Both the position numbers and the translations under genes were made by a program. A stretch of 64,000 bases of DNA from contig OZ241343.1 in NCBI GenBank assembly GCA_965200505.1, positions 3,658,001 to 3,722,000 of the forward strand, read 5' to 3'. Below, one piece after another: positions 1-10,184 of the stretch. A model generated the notes under the pieces. It searched no databases. It was not told the DNA's origin and saw only the letters and a list, made by a program, of their open reading frames with translations. Origin of the DNA: VXNE01 sp965200505. Its GTDB lineage: Bacteria > Pseudomonadota > Gammaproteobacteria > Pseudomonadales > Azotimanducaceae. Within the stretch, counting starts at the first letter, position 1, and each line of letters starts with the position of its first letter.

Positions 1-93
1 CGCGACATCGCGGAGACGAAGTCCGAGCAGGTCAACCATTACGCGCGCGAAAACGAACACCCGCTCCTTTCCACGGTAGAGATGACGGACTGA
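1..93 (+). CDS. clpS: ClpS adaptor, C-terminal end (partial)
   Basis: The last 30 codons of the ATP-dependent protease adaptor ClpS read in from the left edge and end with TGA at 91-93. The visible tail contains ETKSEQVNHYAREN, typical of the end of the ClpS core domain. ClpS binds the ClpA N-domain and hands over N-degron substrates. clpA starts three bases after the stop, the usual clpS-clpA order. The N-degron pocket lies outside the window, so function rests on the tail and the neighbour. Confidence 0.85.
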   Translation, partial: RDIAETKSEQVNHYARENEHPLLSTVEMTD

Positions 94-96
94 CCC

Positions 97-2361
<2,265 letters not shown>

Positions 2362-2413
2362 ACCTGGCCGCGGCAAAGCGCCGGGCCGAATCCGACACGG
2401 CGCGGGTGCTAGG

Positions 2414-2434
2414 GCCGGCGATGCGCTCGCCGGC
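2414..2434. terminator. Hairpin between convergent clpA and infA
   Basis: GCCGGCGA and TCGCCGGC form a perfect 8-bp stem around the 5-base loop TGCGC. It sits 53 bases after the clpA stop and 6 bases before the infA stop on the other strand. No T-tract follows on either side, so a two-way terminator role is inferred from position and stem strength only. Confidence 0.5.
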
Positions 2435-2439
2435 GAGGA

Positions 2440-2658
2440 TCAGCGTTCGCGGAAGGTGATGCGCCCCTTGGTGAGGTCGTAGGGCGTGAGTTCCACCTTC
2501 ACCTTGTCGCCGGTGAGGATGCGGATGTAGTTCTTGCGCATCTTGCCGGAGATGTGGGTGGTCACGACGTGGCCGTTTTCCAACTCCACGCGGAACATGG
2601 TGTTGGGCAGGGTGTCGATCACCGTGCCCTGCATCTCGATCTGTTCTTCCTTCGTCAT
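2440..2658 (-). CDS. infA: Translation initiation factor IF-1
   Basis: This is a 72-residue S1/OB-fold protein starting MTKEEQIEMQGTV and carrying GHVVTTHISGKMRKNYIRIL, characteristic of bacterial IF-1. IF-1 sits in the 30S A site and helps IF-2 and IF-3 place the initiator tRNA. Length equals the family standard, which fixes the start at 2658. The reading frame stays open upstream, but that extension is low-complexity and unlike IF-1. It lies downstream of bpt-aat-trxB on the same strand, as in Pseudomonas, with an 82-base gap. Confidence 0.97.
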   Translation of the reverse strand: MTKEEQIEMQGTVIDTLPNTMFRVELENGHVVTTHISGKMRKNYIRILTGDKVKVELTPYDLTKGRITFRER

Positions 2659-2740
2659 CCGTCCCCTAAAGCCCGTGTGCTTCGCTCCCGTTGAGCCCGT
2701 GCCGCGTGTCGTGGCGGCCGGCCGTGCGGCGCGAGGCGGT

Positions 2741-3466
2741 TCACGCCACCTCCGTCCAACCGCGGCCAGTGAGCAGCTCAATCGGGCGATAGTCCATTTT
2801 GTAACGCATTTTGGCGGCCTCGGCAATCCAATAGCCGAGATAGAGATGCGGCAAGGCGCGGCGGCGACACTCCTCGATTTGCCGCAGCACCGCGTAAACG
2901 CCGAGGCTGCGCGCCGCCAAGCTCGGCTCGAAGAACGTGAAGATGGCCGACAGTCCGCCGCGCAGGGCGTCCGTGGCCGCGGCCATCACCAGCGCGCCAT
3001 CGAGGTAGCCGCACAAGGAGAAGGACCCGCTCCACCGGGTGCCGCAGAGGAAGGAGCGGAACTGCGCCGGGCTGGCCGGAAACATGTCGCCGTCGGCATG
3101 GCGCGCGGCGATGTAGCGTTCGTAGAGGCGGTAGCGCTCCGCGGTGAAGCCGGCCGGCTCGACGCGCACCGTCAAATCCGCGTTGCGGGCGAGCACGCGC
3201 CGGAAGCGGCGCTTGAGCGCGAAGCGTTCCACCGGCACCCGCGTCGGCACGCAGGCTTGGCAGCCGGCACAGTGGGGCCGATAGAGGTGGTCGCCGGCGC
3301 GGCGAAAGCCGATGGTGGCCAGCGCTTGGTAATCCGGCGGGGCGTGGCGTTCACCGGGATGCAGGAACAGCGTCCGCGCCTGCCGGTCGTCAAGGTAGCC
3401 ACAGGGATGGTCCGGCGTCAGCACGAAGCGTCGCCGGGCAGAGGCAGTGGGCCGTGGCTTAACCAT
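2741..3466 (-). CDS. bpt: Aspartate/glutamate leucyltransferase (Bpt/Ate)
   Basis: This 241-residue arginyl-transferase-family enzyme adds leucine to proteins with N-terminal Asp or Glu and so creates an N-degron for ClpS. The N-terminal part holds HCAGCQACVPTRVPVERF with the conserved cysteine pair. The C-terminal GNAT-like half holds LYLGYWIAEAAKMRYKMDYRP, a family hallmark. The ATG at 3466 is chosen because the protein then has standard length; the frame stays open upstream. Its start overlaps the aat stop by 8 bases, implying coupled translation. In Gammaproteobacteria this bacterial class acts together with Aat. Confidence 0.93.
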   Translation of the reverse strand: MVKPRPTASARRRFVLTPDHPCGYLDDRQARTLFLHPGERHAPPDYQALATIGFRRAGDHLYRPHCAGCQACVPTRVPVERFALKRRFRRVLARNADLTVRVEPAGFTAERYRLYERYIAARHADGDMFPASPAQFRSFLCGTRWSGSFSLCGYLDGALVMAAATDALRGGLSAIFTFFEPSLAARSLGVYAVLRQIEECRRRALPHLYLGYWIAEAAKMRYKMDYRPIELLTGRGWTEVA

Positions 3467-4166
3467 CGCCGGATGCCGCCATGCACCGTCGCCAGCGCCC
3501 GCGCCGGGTCGCGTGGCGGCCGTTGGCGGCGACCCGTTCCAAGAAGCGCTCGCGGGGCAGCGCCTCGGCGCCCAGTGAGACGAGATGGGCGTTGTCGATC
3601 TGGCAGTCGATGAGCTCGAAGCGCCAGCGCCGCAGTTCATTGACGAGGTGCGCGAGGGCCACCTTGGAGGCGTCCGTTTGCGCCGCGAACATGGACTCGC
3701 CGAAGAACATCCGCCCCAACGAGACGCCATAAAGGCCGCCGGCCAAGCAGCCTTCATGCCAGGTTTCCACGGAGTGGGCGAAGCCGAGCGCATGGAGCCT
3801 CACGTAGGCCGCCTGCATGGCCGGTGTGATCCACGAGCCGTCCTGCCCGCGGCGGGGCGCCGCGCAAGCCGCGATCACCTGCTCGAAGGCGGTGTCGAAC
3901 GTCACCGCGAAGTCGCCGCGTCGCAACCGCCGACGCAGGCTGCGCGACACCTTCATCCGCTCCGGAAACAACACCGTGCGTGGGTCCGGTGACCACCACA
4001 ACACCGGCCCGGCATCGTCGTCGAACCACGGGAAGATGCCGCGGGCGTAGGCATGGAGGAGCAAGGTGGGGGACAAATCGCCCCCCGCCGCCAACGGCGC
4101 TTCGGCGGGCGCATGGCGCGGGTCTGGGAATGGCGAACGGGCCGCGGTGGGCTCGGCGGCGCTCAC
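3459..4166 (-). CDS. aat: Leucyl/phenylalanyl-tRNA-protein transferase
   Basis: This 235-residue enzyme transfers Leu or Phe from tRNA to proteins with N-terminal Lys or Arg, marking them for ClpS-ClpAP. Family motifs visible are GIFPWF, WWSPDPRTVLFPE, the SWIT and HSVETW segments, GGLYGVSLGRMFFGESMF and the closing LVSLGAEALPRERFL. The start is GTG at 4166, whose last bases overlap the trxB stop (GTGA). It overlaps bpt downstream by 8 bases. Gene order trxB-aat-bpt-infA is the Pseudomonas arrangement. Confidence 0.96.
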   Translation of the reverse strand: MSAAEPTAARSPFPDPRHAPAEAPLAAGGDLSPTLLLHAYARGIFPWFDDDAGPVLWWSPDPRTVLFPERMKVSRSLRRRLRRGDFAVTFDTAFEQVIAACAAPRRGQDGSWITPAMQAAYVRLHALGFAHSVETWHEGCLAGGLYGVSLGRMFFGESMFAAQTDASKVALAHLVNELRRWRFELIDCQIDNAHLVSLGAEALPRERFLERVAANGRHATRRGRWRRCMAASGDG

Positions 4167-5095
4167 AGGGCGTCGAGGTACTTTTCCGCGTCCAGTGCCG
4201 CCATGCAGCCAAAGCCGGCCGACGTGATGGCTTGGCGATACACCTGATCCGCGACGTCGCCGGCCGCGAACACGCCGGCGGCGCTGGTGGCGGTGGCGCC
4301 GCCGTTCAGCCCGCTGGCCACTTGGATGTAGCCGTCGCGCATCGCCAACTGGCCCTCGAACACGGCCGTGTTCGGCGTGTGGCCGATGGCGATGAACACA
4401 CCGCTCAAGTCGATGCGCCGCCGCGTGTCGCTTTGGACGCCGGCGACGGTGATGCCGGTGACGCCGGCATCGTCGCCAATGACTTCATGCAGCACGTGGT
4501 TCCACAGGAACTCCACGTTGGCGCGGGCGAACAGGCGCTGCTGCAGAATCTTCTCCGCCCGCATGGTGTCGCGCCGATGCACCAACACGACGTGGCGCGC
4601 GATGTTCGAGAGATAGAGCGCCTCTTCGGCCGCGGTGTTGCCGCCGCCGATCACCGCCACCACCCGGTCGCGGTGGAAGAAGCCGTCGCAGGTGGCGCAG
4701 GCGCTCACGCCGCGCCCCTTGAACGCTTCCTCGCTCGCCAAGCCGAGATACTTCGCCGAAGCGCCGGTGGCGATCACCAAGGCGTCGCAGCGGTACTCGC
4801 CACGGTCGCCGAACAGCCGCAGCGGCCGATCGCCCAAATCCACCCGCGCCACATGGTCGTGAATCACTTCGGCGCCGAACCGCTCGACGTGGCGCTGCAT
4901 GCGCTCCATCAGGTCTGGCCCCTGCAAGCCCTCGACGTCGCCGGGCCAATTGTCCACGTCCGTGGTGGTGGTGAGCTGCCCCCCCACCTCGACGCCGGCG
5001 ATGAGCGCCGGGCGAAGGTTCGCCCGCGCCGCGTAGAGCGCGGCCGTGTAGCCGGCCGGCCCGGAGCCGAGCACCACCAAACGGCGTTCTTCCAT
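4163..5095 (-). CDS. trxB: Thioredoxin-disulfide reductase
   Basis: This 310-residue low-molecular-weight thioredoxin reductase reduces thioredoxin with NADPH in the cytoplasm. It has the N-terminal FAD motif GSGPAGYTAALYAAR, the redox pair CATC (Cys133, Cys136), the NADPH fold GGGNTAAEEALYL and the C-terminal FAD motif GVFAAGDVADQVYRQ. The ATG at 5095 overlaps the stop of the upstream small gene by one base (TGATG), which fixes the start. It overlaps the aat GTG by 4 bases. This sulfur-dependent system could serve the Sec-containing redoxin at 18381 only if that protein were cytoplasmic, and its signal peptide argues against that. Confidence 0.97.
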   Translation of the reverse strand: MEERRLVVLGSGPAGYTAALYAARANLRPALIAGVEVGGQLTTTTDVDNWPGDVEGLQGPDLMERMQRHVERFGAEVIHDHVARVDLGDRPLRLFGDRGEYRCDALVIATGASAKYLGLASEEAFKGRGVSACATCDGFFHRDRVVAVIGGGNTAAEEALYLSNIARHVVLVHRRDTMRAEKILQQRLFARANVEFLWNHVLHEVIGDDAGVTGITVAGVQSDTRRRIDLSGVFIAIGHTPNTAVFEGQLAMRDGYIQVASGLNGGATATSAAGVFAAGDVADQVYRQAITSAGFGCMAALDAEKYLDAL

Positions 5096-5397
5096 CAGGT
5101 GGCGGCCTCGGGCGTGGCGGCGGCAAGCAACGCCAAGTAAGGCTGCGCCTGCCGATGGCGGGCGATGTAGGTGGCCAAGTCCTGCCCGGCGGCGTTGCGC
5201 GCATTGAGATTCCGGCCGGCTTGCACGAAGAAGCGCAGAAAGCGCTCGAAGTCCGCCACCCTCATGCTCTGGTAAGCGAATAACAACACATGGAAGTCCG
5301 GGTCGCCGGGCAGGTCCGGCGGCCGCTTGTCGAGGAAGCCCTTGACGCGGGCATCGTCCCAAACCTCGTCGATGACCTTGCGCTTGTCGCGTCGCAT
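5095..5397 (-). CDS. PA4642-like small conserved protein
   Basis: This 100-residue protein of unknown function starts MRRDKRKVIDEVWDD and continues DARVKGFLDKRPP, FHVLLFAYQSMR and FERFLRFFVQAGRNLNARN. I recall this pattern from the Pseudomonas PA4642 family, whose members start at the same MR-DK position. The frame stays open to 5520 and starts at 5424 or 5427 are possible, but the extra sequence looks non-coding. It is predicted to be soluble and helical, and the FVQAGRNLNARNAAGQ stretch resembles one ankyrin-like helix pair. It overlaps trxB by one base and is first in the trxB-aat-bpt run. Confidence 0.7.
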   Translation of the reverse strand: MRRDKRKVIDEVWDDARVKGFLDKRPPDLPGDPDFHVLLFAYQSMRVADFERFLRFFVQAGRNLNARNAAGQDLATYIARHRQAQPYLALLAAATPEAAT

Positions 5398-5481
5398 GGG
5401 CAGCCGCTGGCGAAAGGCTCGCATCATAAGCCAAGCGCCCCGTGCGCCAAAGTGCCAAACGCTGATGCGGGTGCAGGGTGC

Positions 5482-5509
5482 GATGGCGGGATGGCGGGAT
5501 GGCGGGATG
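5482..5509. repeat. 8-bp tandem repeat, 3.5 copies
   Basis: The unit GATGGCGG is repeated three and a half times in the space between the divergent PA4642-like gene and ftsK. It lies 36 bases upstream of the ftsK ATG. Copy number could vary by slippage. No promoter element is evident inside it. Confidence 0.8.
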
Positions 5510-5544
5510 AGCCAACACACCTAGAACGGACGCAACGCGGTACA

Positions 5545-7875
5545 ATGGCGCTTGCGCGTTGTGCCGGAGTCACGTTGGCCGCCTCGCCGAGCTCTTTCCT
5601 ACCCCTGCGCGAAATCGCATTGGTCGCCTTGGGGGCGTTGGCCCTCTACGCTTTTCTGGCCATCGCGTCCTATTCCCCGAACGATCCCGCGCTCACCTTC
5701 GCCGACCCCAACGCCACGGTTTCCAACCTGGTGGGCAAGAGCGGCGCTTGGGTCGCCGACATCGCGCTCTTGGTATTCGGCTGGGTGGCCTATCTCGTGC
5801 CGCTGGCATTGGCGCTCGCGGCGCTCAGAACACGGCTCCGCACACCGCCGTGGTCTTGGCCGTTGGTGGGTGCGCGGGCCTTCGGCTGGATGGGCATGGC
5901 CATCGCGGCCTGCGTCTTGGCGGACATGCACATCGCCAAGGGGCCCCACCTAATGCTGCCGGCGAACGCGGGGCCAGGCGGGGCCCTCGGGGCTTCGTTG
6001 GTGGCGTTCAGCTTGCCGGCGCTGCATTGGCCTGGGCTCACGTTGATCGCCGTGGCGGTGTTGCTGATGAGCGCCCCCGGTGCGCTCGGCTGGTCGTGGC
6101 TCGTCATGTGCGAGGCCGTTGGCAGGGGTTTGCATCGAGGCGCCGCTTGGGTGGCGCAGGGGGTTCTGGCGGCAAGGCCCACACCCAAGCCGGTGCGTGT
6201 GGCGACGGCAGCCGCGCCCCCGCCGACAGCGGTGGAGATCGCGCCGGCACCGCGTTTGGACGCGGCGCCAACACCGCCAAAGACCCAAGCGAAGGCGCAG
6301 CCGAAAGCGAAGAAGGCCATCGAGCCGACGGTGAGCAAGCCGCCAAAGCGCCGTGCGACGCCGCCGTCGGCGTCTGCTGACGCAGTGGGCGAACTGCCGG
6401 ATCTGGAGTTGCTGGAACCCGGCTTGGAAATCGCGCGGGGCGGCTTCTCGGATGAGTCCTTGGAAGAGATGGCGCAAGCCTTGCGGGAGCGCCTTGCGGA
6501 CTTCGGCGTGAGCGCCCAAGTGACGTCGGTGGTGCCCGGCCCGGTCGTGACGCGCTTCGAGGTGCAGCCGGCGCCGGGCGTCAAGGTGAGCCGCATCAAC
6601 AACTTGGCGAAGGACTTGGCGCGGGAGCTGGCGGTGGTCAGCGTGCGCATCGTGGACATCATTCCGGGCAAGTCCGTGGTGGGCATCGAGATTCCGAACG
6701 AGCGCCGGGCCATGGTGCGCCTGCGCGAGATACTCGATTCCCGCGCCTTCCGCGAATCCACGTCGCCGTTGACGATGGCCCTGGGCAAGGACATCGCCGG
6801 CGAACCGGTGCTGGCGGACATCGCCCGCATGCCCCACCTGCTCATCGCCGGCACCACCGGCTCCGGCAAATCCGTGGGCGTGAACGCCATGCTCATCTCC
6901 ATGCTCTACAAGGCGTCGCCCGACGAGCTGCGGCTCATCCTCGTGGACCCGAAGATGCTGGAGTTGGCGGTGTATGCCGACATTCCCCACCTGTTGACGC
7001 CGGTGGTGACGGACATGAAGGACGCGGCCGCCGCGCTCAACTGGTGCGTGGGCGAGATGGAGCGCCGCTACCGCCTGATGGCGGCCTTGGGGGTGCGCAA
7101 CTTGGATGGCTACAACCGCAGCGTTGATGAGGCGAAAGCGGACGGCGAACCCATCTTGGACCCGCTCTGGCCCACCGATGATGATGGCGAAGCGCCGGCG
7201 TTGGAGCGGCTGCCGCTCATCCTCGTGGTCATCGACGAGTTCGCGGACTTGATGATGGTGGTCGGCAAGAAGGTCGATCAGCTCATCGCCCGCATCGCCC
7301 AGAAGGCGCGGGCGGCGGGCATCCATCTCGTGCTCGCCACGCAGCGCCCGTCGGTGGACGTGATCACGGGCCTCATCAAATCCAACATTCCCACCCGCAT
7401 CAGCTTCCAAGTGTCCAGCGCGCTGAACTCGCGGGTGGTGCTGGACCAAGGCGGCGCCGAGCAGCTCTTGGGGCATGGCGACATGCTCTACCTGCCGCCG
7501 GGCACCAGCGTGCCGACGCGGGTGCATGGCGCCTTCGTGGACGAGCGCGAAGTGCATGGCGTGGTGGCGGATTGGCGGCGCCGCGCCGAGCCGGACTACA
7601 TCGACGGGCTGTTGGCCGCCGGCACCAGCAGCGACGTGCCGGGCACCTTGGACTTGAGCGACGGTGACGACGCCGAGCAATCAGACCCGCTCTACGATGA
7701 CGCGGTGGAGTTCGTGCTGGATTCCGGCCGCGCCTCCATCTCCGCGGTGCAGCGCAAGTTGCGCATCGGCTACCAGCGCGCCGCCCGCATGGTGGAGGCG
7801 ATGGAGGCGGCCGGCGTGGTGAGCGCCATGGACACGAGCGGCAACCGTGAAGTGCTCGTGCCGCGGCGCGGCTGA
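5545..7875 (+). CDS. ftsK: DNA translocase FtsK
   Basis: This is a 776-residue septal DNA pump that resolves chromosome dimers and clears DNA from the closing septum. The N-terminus has about four hydrophobic segments (residues 15-190). A Pro/Ala/Lys-rich linker (about 200-280) follows, then the RecA-like motor with Walker A GTTGSGKS at 436-443 and VVIDEFADLMMV. The C-terminal winged-helix gamma domain holds AVQRKLRIGYQRAARMVEAME. The ATG at 5545 overlaps a TACAAT hexamer (5541-5546) resembling a -10 box. A TTG at 5575 has a better Shine-Dalgarno (GGAG, 6 bases upstream), so the true start may be 30 bases later. lolA starts inside or just after its end. Confidence 0.95.
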   Translation: MALARCAGVTLAASPSSFLPLREIALVALGALALYAFLAIASYSPNDPALTFADPNATVSNLVGKSGAWVADIALLVFGWVAYLVPLALALAALRTRLRTPPWSWPLVGARAFGWMGMAIAACVLADMHIAKGPHLMLPANAGPGGALGASLVAFSLPALHWPGLTLIAVAVLLMSAPGALGWSWLVMCEAVGRGLHRGAAWVAQGVLAARPTPKPVRVATAAAPPPTAVEIAPAPRLDAAPTPPKTQAKAQPKAKKAIEPTVSKPPKRRATPPSASADAVGELPDLELLEPGLEIARGGFSDESLEEMAQALRERLADFGVSAQVTSVVPGPVVTRFEVQPAPGVKVSRINNLAKDLARELAVVSVRIVDIIPGKSVVGIEIPNERRAMVRLREILDSRAFRESTSPLTMALGKDIAGEPVLADIARMPHLLIAGTTGSGKSVGVNAMLISMLYKASPDELRLILVDPKMLELAVYADIPHLLTPVVTDMKDAAAALNWCVGEMERRYRLMAALGVRNLDGYNRSVDEAKADGEPILDPLWPTDDDGEAPALERLPLILVVIDEFADLMMVVGKKVDQLIARIAQKARAAGIHLVLATQRPSVDVITGLIKSNIPTRISFQVSSALNSRVVLDQGGAEQLLGHGDMLYLPPGTSVPTRVHGAFVDEREVHGVVADWRRRAEPDYIDGLLAAGTSSDVPGTLDLSDGDDAEQSDPLYDDAVEFVLDSGRASISAVQRKLRIGYQRAARMVEAMEAAGVVSAMDTSGNREVLVPRRG

Positions 7876-8518
7876 CGGCCGGCGCGGTCGGGCCGGGCGC
7901 ATGGCCGCCTTGGCCGCGCTCTTGGTCGGCGGCGCGGCGGTTGCGGATGACGCGGCGCAACTGAACGCGCTGCTCGAAACCATGCGGAGCTACAGCGCGG
8001 ATTTCGAGCAAGTCGTGGTCGGCGTGGGGGGGCAGTCCTTGGAGACCACCACCGGCGCCGTGCATTTGGCCCGTCCCGGAAGGTTCCGCTGGGAATCCCG
8101 GCCGCCGCATCCGCAACTCCTGGTGGCGGACGGCGCCAACCTCTACGTCTATGACGCGGATTTGGAGCAGGTGACCATCCAAGCGCAAGACGAATACTTG
8201 AACGACTCCCCGGCGCGGGTGCTGACCCACGGGCCGGAAGCGCTCACGGCCCGTTTTGACGTGGCCCAAGAAACCGCCGCCAATGGTTCGCTGGCGTTCA
8301 CGCTCACCCCCAAGGACGAGCGCTCCCTGTATCAGCACATTCGCTTGGAGTTCGCCCACGGTGTGCTGGCGCGGCTCGACATCCTCGACCACCTCGAACA
8401 GGCGACGCACATCACCTTTCGCAACGCCGTGCTGAATCCGGCGTTGGCGCCCGCCACCTTCCGCTTCGAGATTCCCGAAGGCGTCGATGTCATCGGCTCC
8501 ACCGCCGCTGCCGGCTGA
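7847..8518 (+). CDS. lolA: Outer-membrane lipoprotein carrier LolA
   Basis: This is the periplasmic chaperone that carries lipoproteins from LolCDE to LolB. It shows typical LolA segments: MRSYSADFEQVV, TGAVHLARPGRFRWE, LLVADGANLYVYDADLEQVT and ITFRNAVLNPALAPATFRFEIPEGVDV. Two starts are possible. A GTG at 7847, overlapping ftsK, gives a signal peptide with a basic n-region (RRGRAGR) before the hydrophobic AALAALLVGGAAVA. The ATG at 7901 leaves no positive charge. I prefer 7847 for that reason, though neither has a strong ribosome site. The end overlaps the rarA start by 32 bases, the conserved ftsK-lolA-rarA order. Confidence 0.92.
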   Translation: MKCSCRGAADGRRGRAGRMAALAALLVGGAAVADDAAQLNALLETMRSYSADFEQVVVGVGGQSLETTTGAVHLARPGRFRWESRPPHPQLLVADGANLYVYDADLEQVTIQAQDEYLNDSPARVLTHGPEALTARFDVAQETAANGSLAFTLTPKDERSLYQHIRLEFAHGVLARLDILDHLEQATHITFRNAVLNPALAPATFRFEIPEGVDVIGSTAAAG

Positions 8519-9815
8519 CGCGCCGTTGGCGGCGCGCATGCGCCCGACGACCCTCGCGGAGTTCGTCGGCCAGCGGCATCTCGTTGGGCCGGAAGGGCCC
8601 CTCGGCCGTCTGGCGGCGGCGGGGCGGGTCGCTTCCATGATCCTGTGGGGGCCGCCGGGCACCGGCAAGACGACGCTGGCCAAGATTCTCGCCGAAACCG
8701 CCCGGGCGCGCTGGGTGAGCCTCTCGGCGGTGCTGGCCGGGGTGCGCGAGGTGCGCGCCGCCATCGCCGGCGCCGAAGCCCACCCGGACACGCCCACCGT
8801 GCTCTTCGTCGATGAGGCGCATCGCTTCAACAAGGCGCAACAGGATGCCTTCCTGCCACATGTGGAGCGCGGCACGGTGGTGTTCGTCGGCGCCACCATC
8901 GAAAACCCATCCTTCGAAGTGAACGCCGCGCTCCTATCGCGCACCCGCGTCTATGTGCTGCGCCCCTTAAGCACCGACGATCTCGACGCGCTGGTGCGCC
9001 GCGCCCTGAAGCGCGAGCTGGGCGGCATGGCCATCGACGCCGACGCTTTGGAACATCTGACGGCCACCGCGGATGGCGACGCGCGCCGGGCCTTGAACGG
9101 CTTGGAGATCGCCGCGCAACTCGCGGACGGCATCATCCGCCTCGAGCAGGTGGTGGATGCCACGGGGCAACGGCAGCGCCGTTTCGACAAGGGCGGCGAT
9201 GCCTTCTACGACCAGATTTCCGCCCTGCACAAGGCGGTGCGCGGCAGTGCGCCGGACGCCGCCCTGTACTGGCTCGCGCGGATGCTCGATGGCGGCTGCG
9301 ACCCCCTCTACGTCGCCCGCCGGGTGGTGCGCATCGCCAGTGAGGACGTGGGCCTCGCGGACCCACGCGCCCTACAGCTCGCCATCGACGCTTGGGAAGC
9401 CTATCGCCGCTTGGGTTCCCCCGAAGGCGAACTCGCCATCGCCCAAGCGGTGGCCTATCTCGCCGCGGTGCCGAAGAGCAACGCGGTGTACGAGGCGTTT
9501 GGGGCGGCGCAGGCGTTCGTGCGCTCGCATCCGAGCTATGCCGTGCCGGCGCGGCTCAAGAACGCCCCCACCGGACTGATGCGGGATTTGGGCCACGGTG
9601 AAGGCTATCGCTACGCCCATGCCGAGGCGGACGCCTACGCCGCCGGCGAGCGCTACTTCCCGGACGAAATGGAGGACGTGGCCTTCTATCGCCCCACCGA
9701 GCGCGGCTTGGAAGGCAAAATCGCCCAGAGATTGGCTACACTACAAGCCAAGGACCGCGCCGCCGCCAACGCGCGGTCATCCAATCGACCCCGCAGCCCC
9801 GACAAGCCCCCGTGA
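8487..9815 (+). CDS. rarA: Replication-associated recombination protein RarA
   Basis: This 442-residue AAA+ ATPase related to clamp loaders acts at stalled forks. Walker A is GPPGTGKT at 55-62, Walker B is VLFVDEAHRFNKAQQDAFLP, and the sensor segment is GATIENPSFEVNAALLSRTRVYVL. The C-terminal tetramerisation part holds YDQISALHKAVRGSAPDAALYWLARML and RASEDVGLADPRAL-like sequence (here RIASEDVGLADP). Length fits the family (about 440). It overlaps lolA by 32 bases and the crcB GTG by 4 bases (GTGA), so the four genes probably share a transcript. Confidence 0.96.
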   Translation: MSSAPPPLPADAPLAARMRPTTLAEFVGQRHLVGPEGPLGRLAAAGRVASMILWGPPGTGKTTLAKILAETARARWVSLSAVLAGVREVRAAIAGAEAHPDTPTVLFVDEAHRFNKAQQDAFLPHVERGTVVFVGATIENPSFEVNAALLSRTRVYVLRPLSTDDLDALVRRALKRELGGMAIDADALEHLTATADGDARRALNGLEIAAQLADGIIRLEQVVDATGQRQRRFDKGGDAFYDQISALHKAVRGSAPDAALYWLARMLDGGCDPLYVARRVVRIASEDVGLADPRALQLAIDAWEAYRRLGSPEGELAIAQAVAYLAAVPKSNAVYEAFGAAQAFVRSHPSYAVPARLKNAPTGLMRDLGHGEGYRYAHAEADAYAAGERYFPDEMEDVAFYRPTERGLEGKIAQRLATLQAKDRAAANARSSNRPRSPDKPP

Positions 9816-10183
9816 CCAAGACCCTGTGTTGGATCGCCGCCGGCGGCGCCGTGGGCGCATTGGCGCGCTTTGGCGTCGTTTACGCCGTCGGCCGCAGCGG
9901 TGTGCCGTTCCCGTGGGGCACACTGACCGTCAATGTGGCCGGCTCGCTGGCCGTCGGGCTGCTGGTGGGCGCGTTGGGGCGGCGGGCAGGCTTCGCCGAG
10001 ATGGCGCAGCCGTTTCTCGTGGTCGGGCTGTTGGGCGCCTTCACCACGTTCTCGGCGTTCTCGATGGAGACCGTCCTCTTGCTGGAAGACGCCAAGTGGG
10101 CAGCGGCGCTCGCCTATGTCCTCCTGAGCGTGGTTCTGTGCGTCACGGCCGCTTGGGCCGGCCTGCGCCTCACGGCGGCCTGA
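9812..10183 (+). CDS. crcB: Fluoride exporter CrcB/Fluc
   Basis: This 123-residue membrane protein has four hydrophobic helices. It carries the family signatures GTLTVNVAGSLAVGLL and GLLGAFTTFSAFSMET, the latter holding the TTFS fluoride-path motif. Fluc proteins work as antiparallel dimers that let fluoride leave the cell. The start is GTG at 9812, overlapping the rarA stop. Only one copy is seen, consistent with a homodimer. No fluoride riboswitch can precede it because the upstream space is rarA coding sequence. serS starts 1 base after its stop. Confidence 0.95.
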   Translation: MTKTLCWIAAGGAVGALARFGVVYAVGRSGVPFPWGTLTVNVAGSLAVGLLVGALGRRAGFAEMAQPFLVVGLLGAFTTFSAFSMETVLLLEDAKWAAALAYVLLSVVLCVTAAWAGLRLTAA

Positions 10184-10184
10184 C

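Noticed and set aside
9700..9811. Fluoride riboswitch ahead of crcB.
   Set aside because: The upstream sequence is rarA coding sequence up to the overlapping GTG start, leaving no leader.
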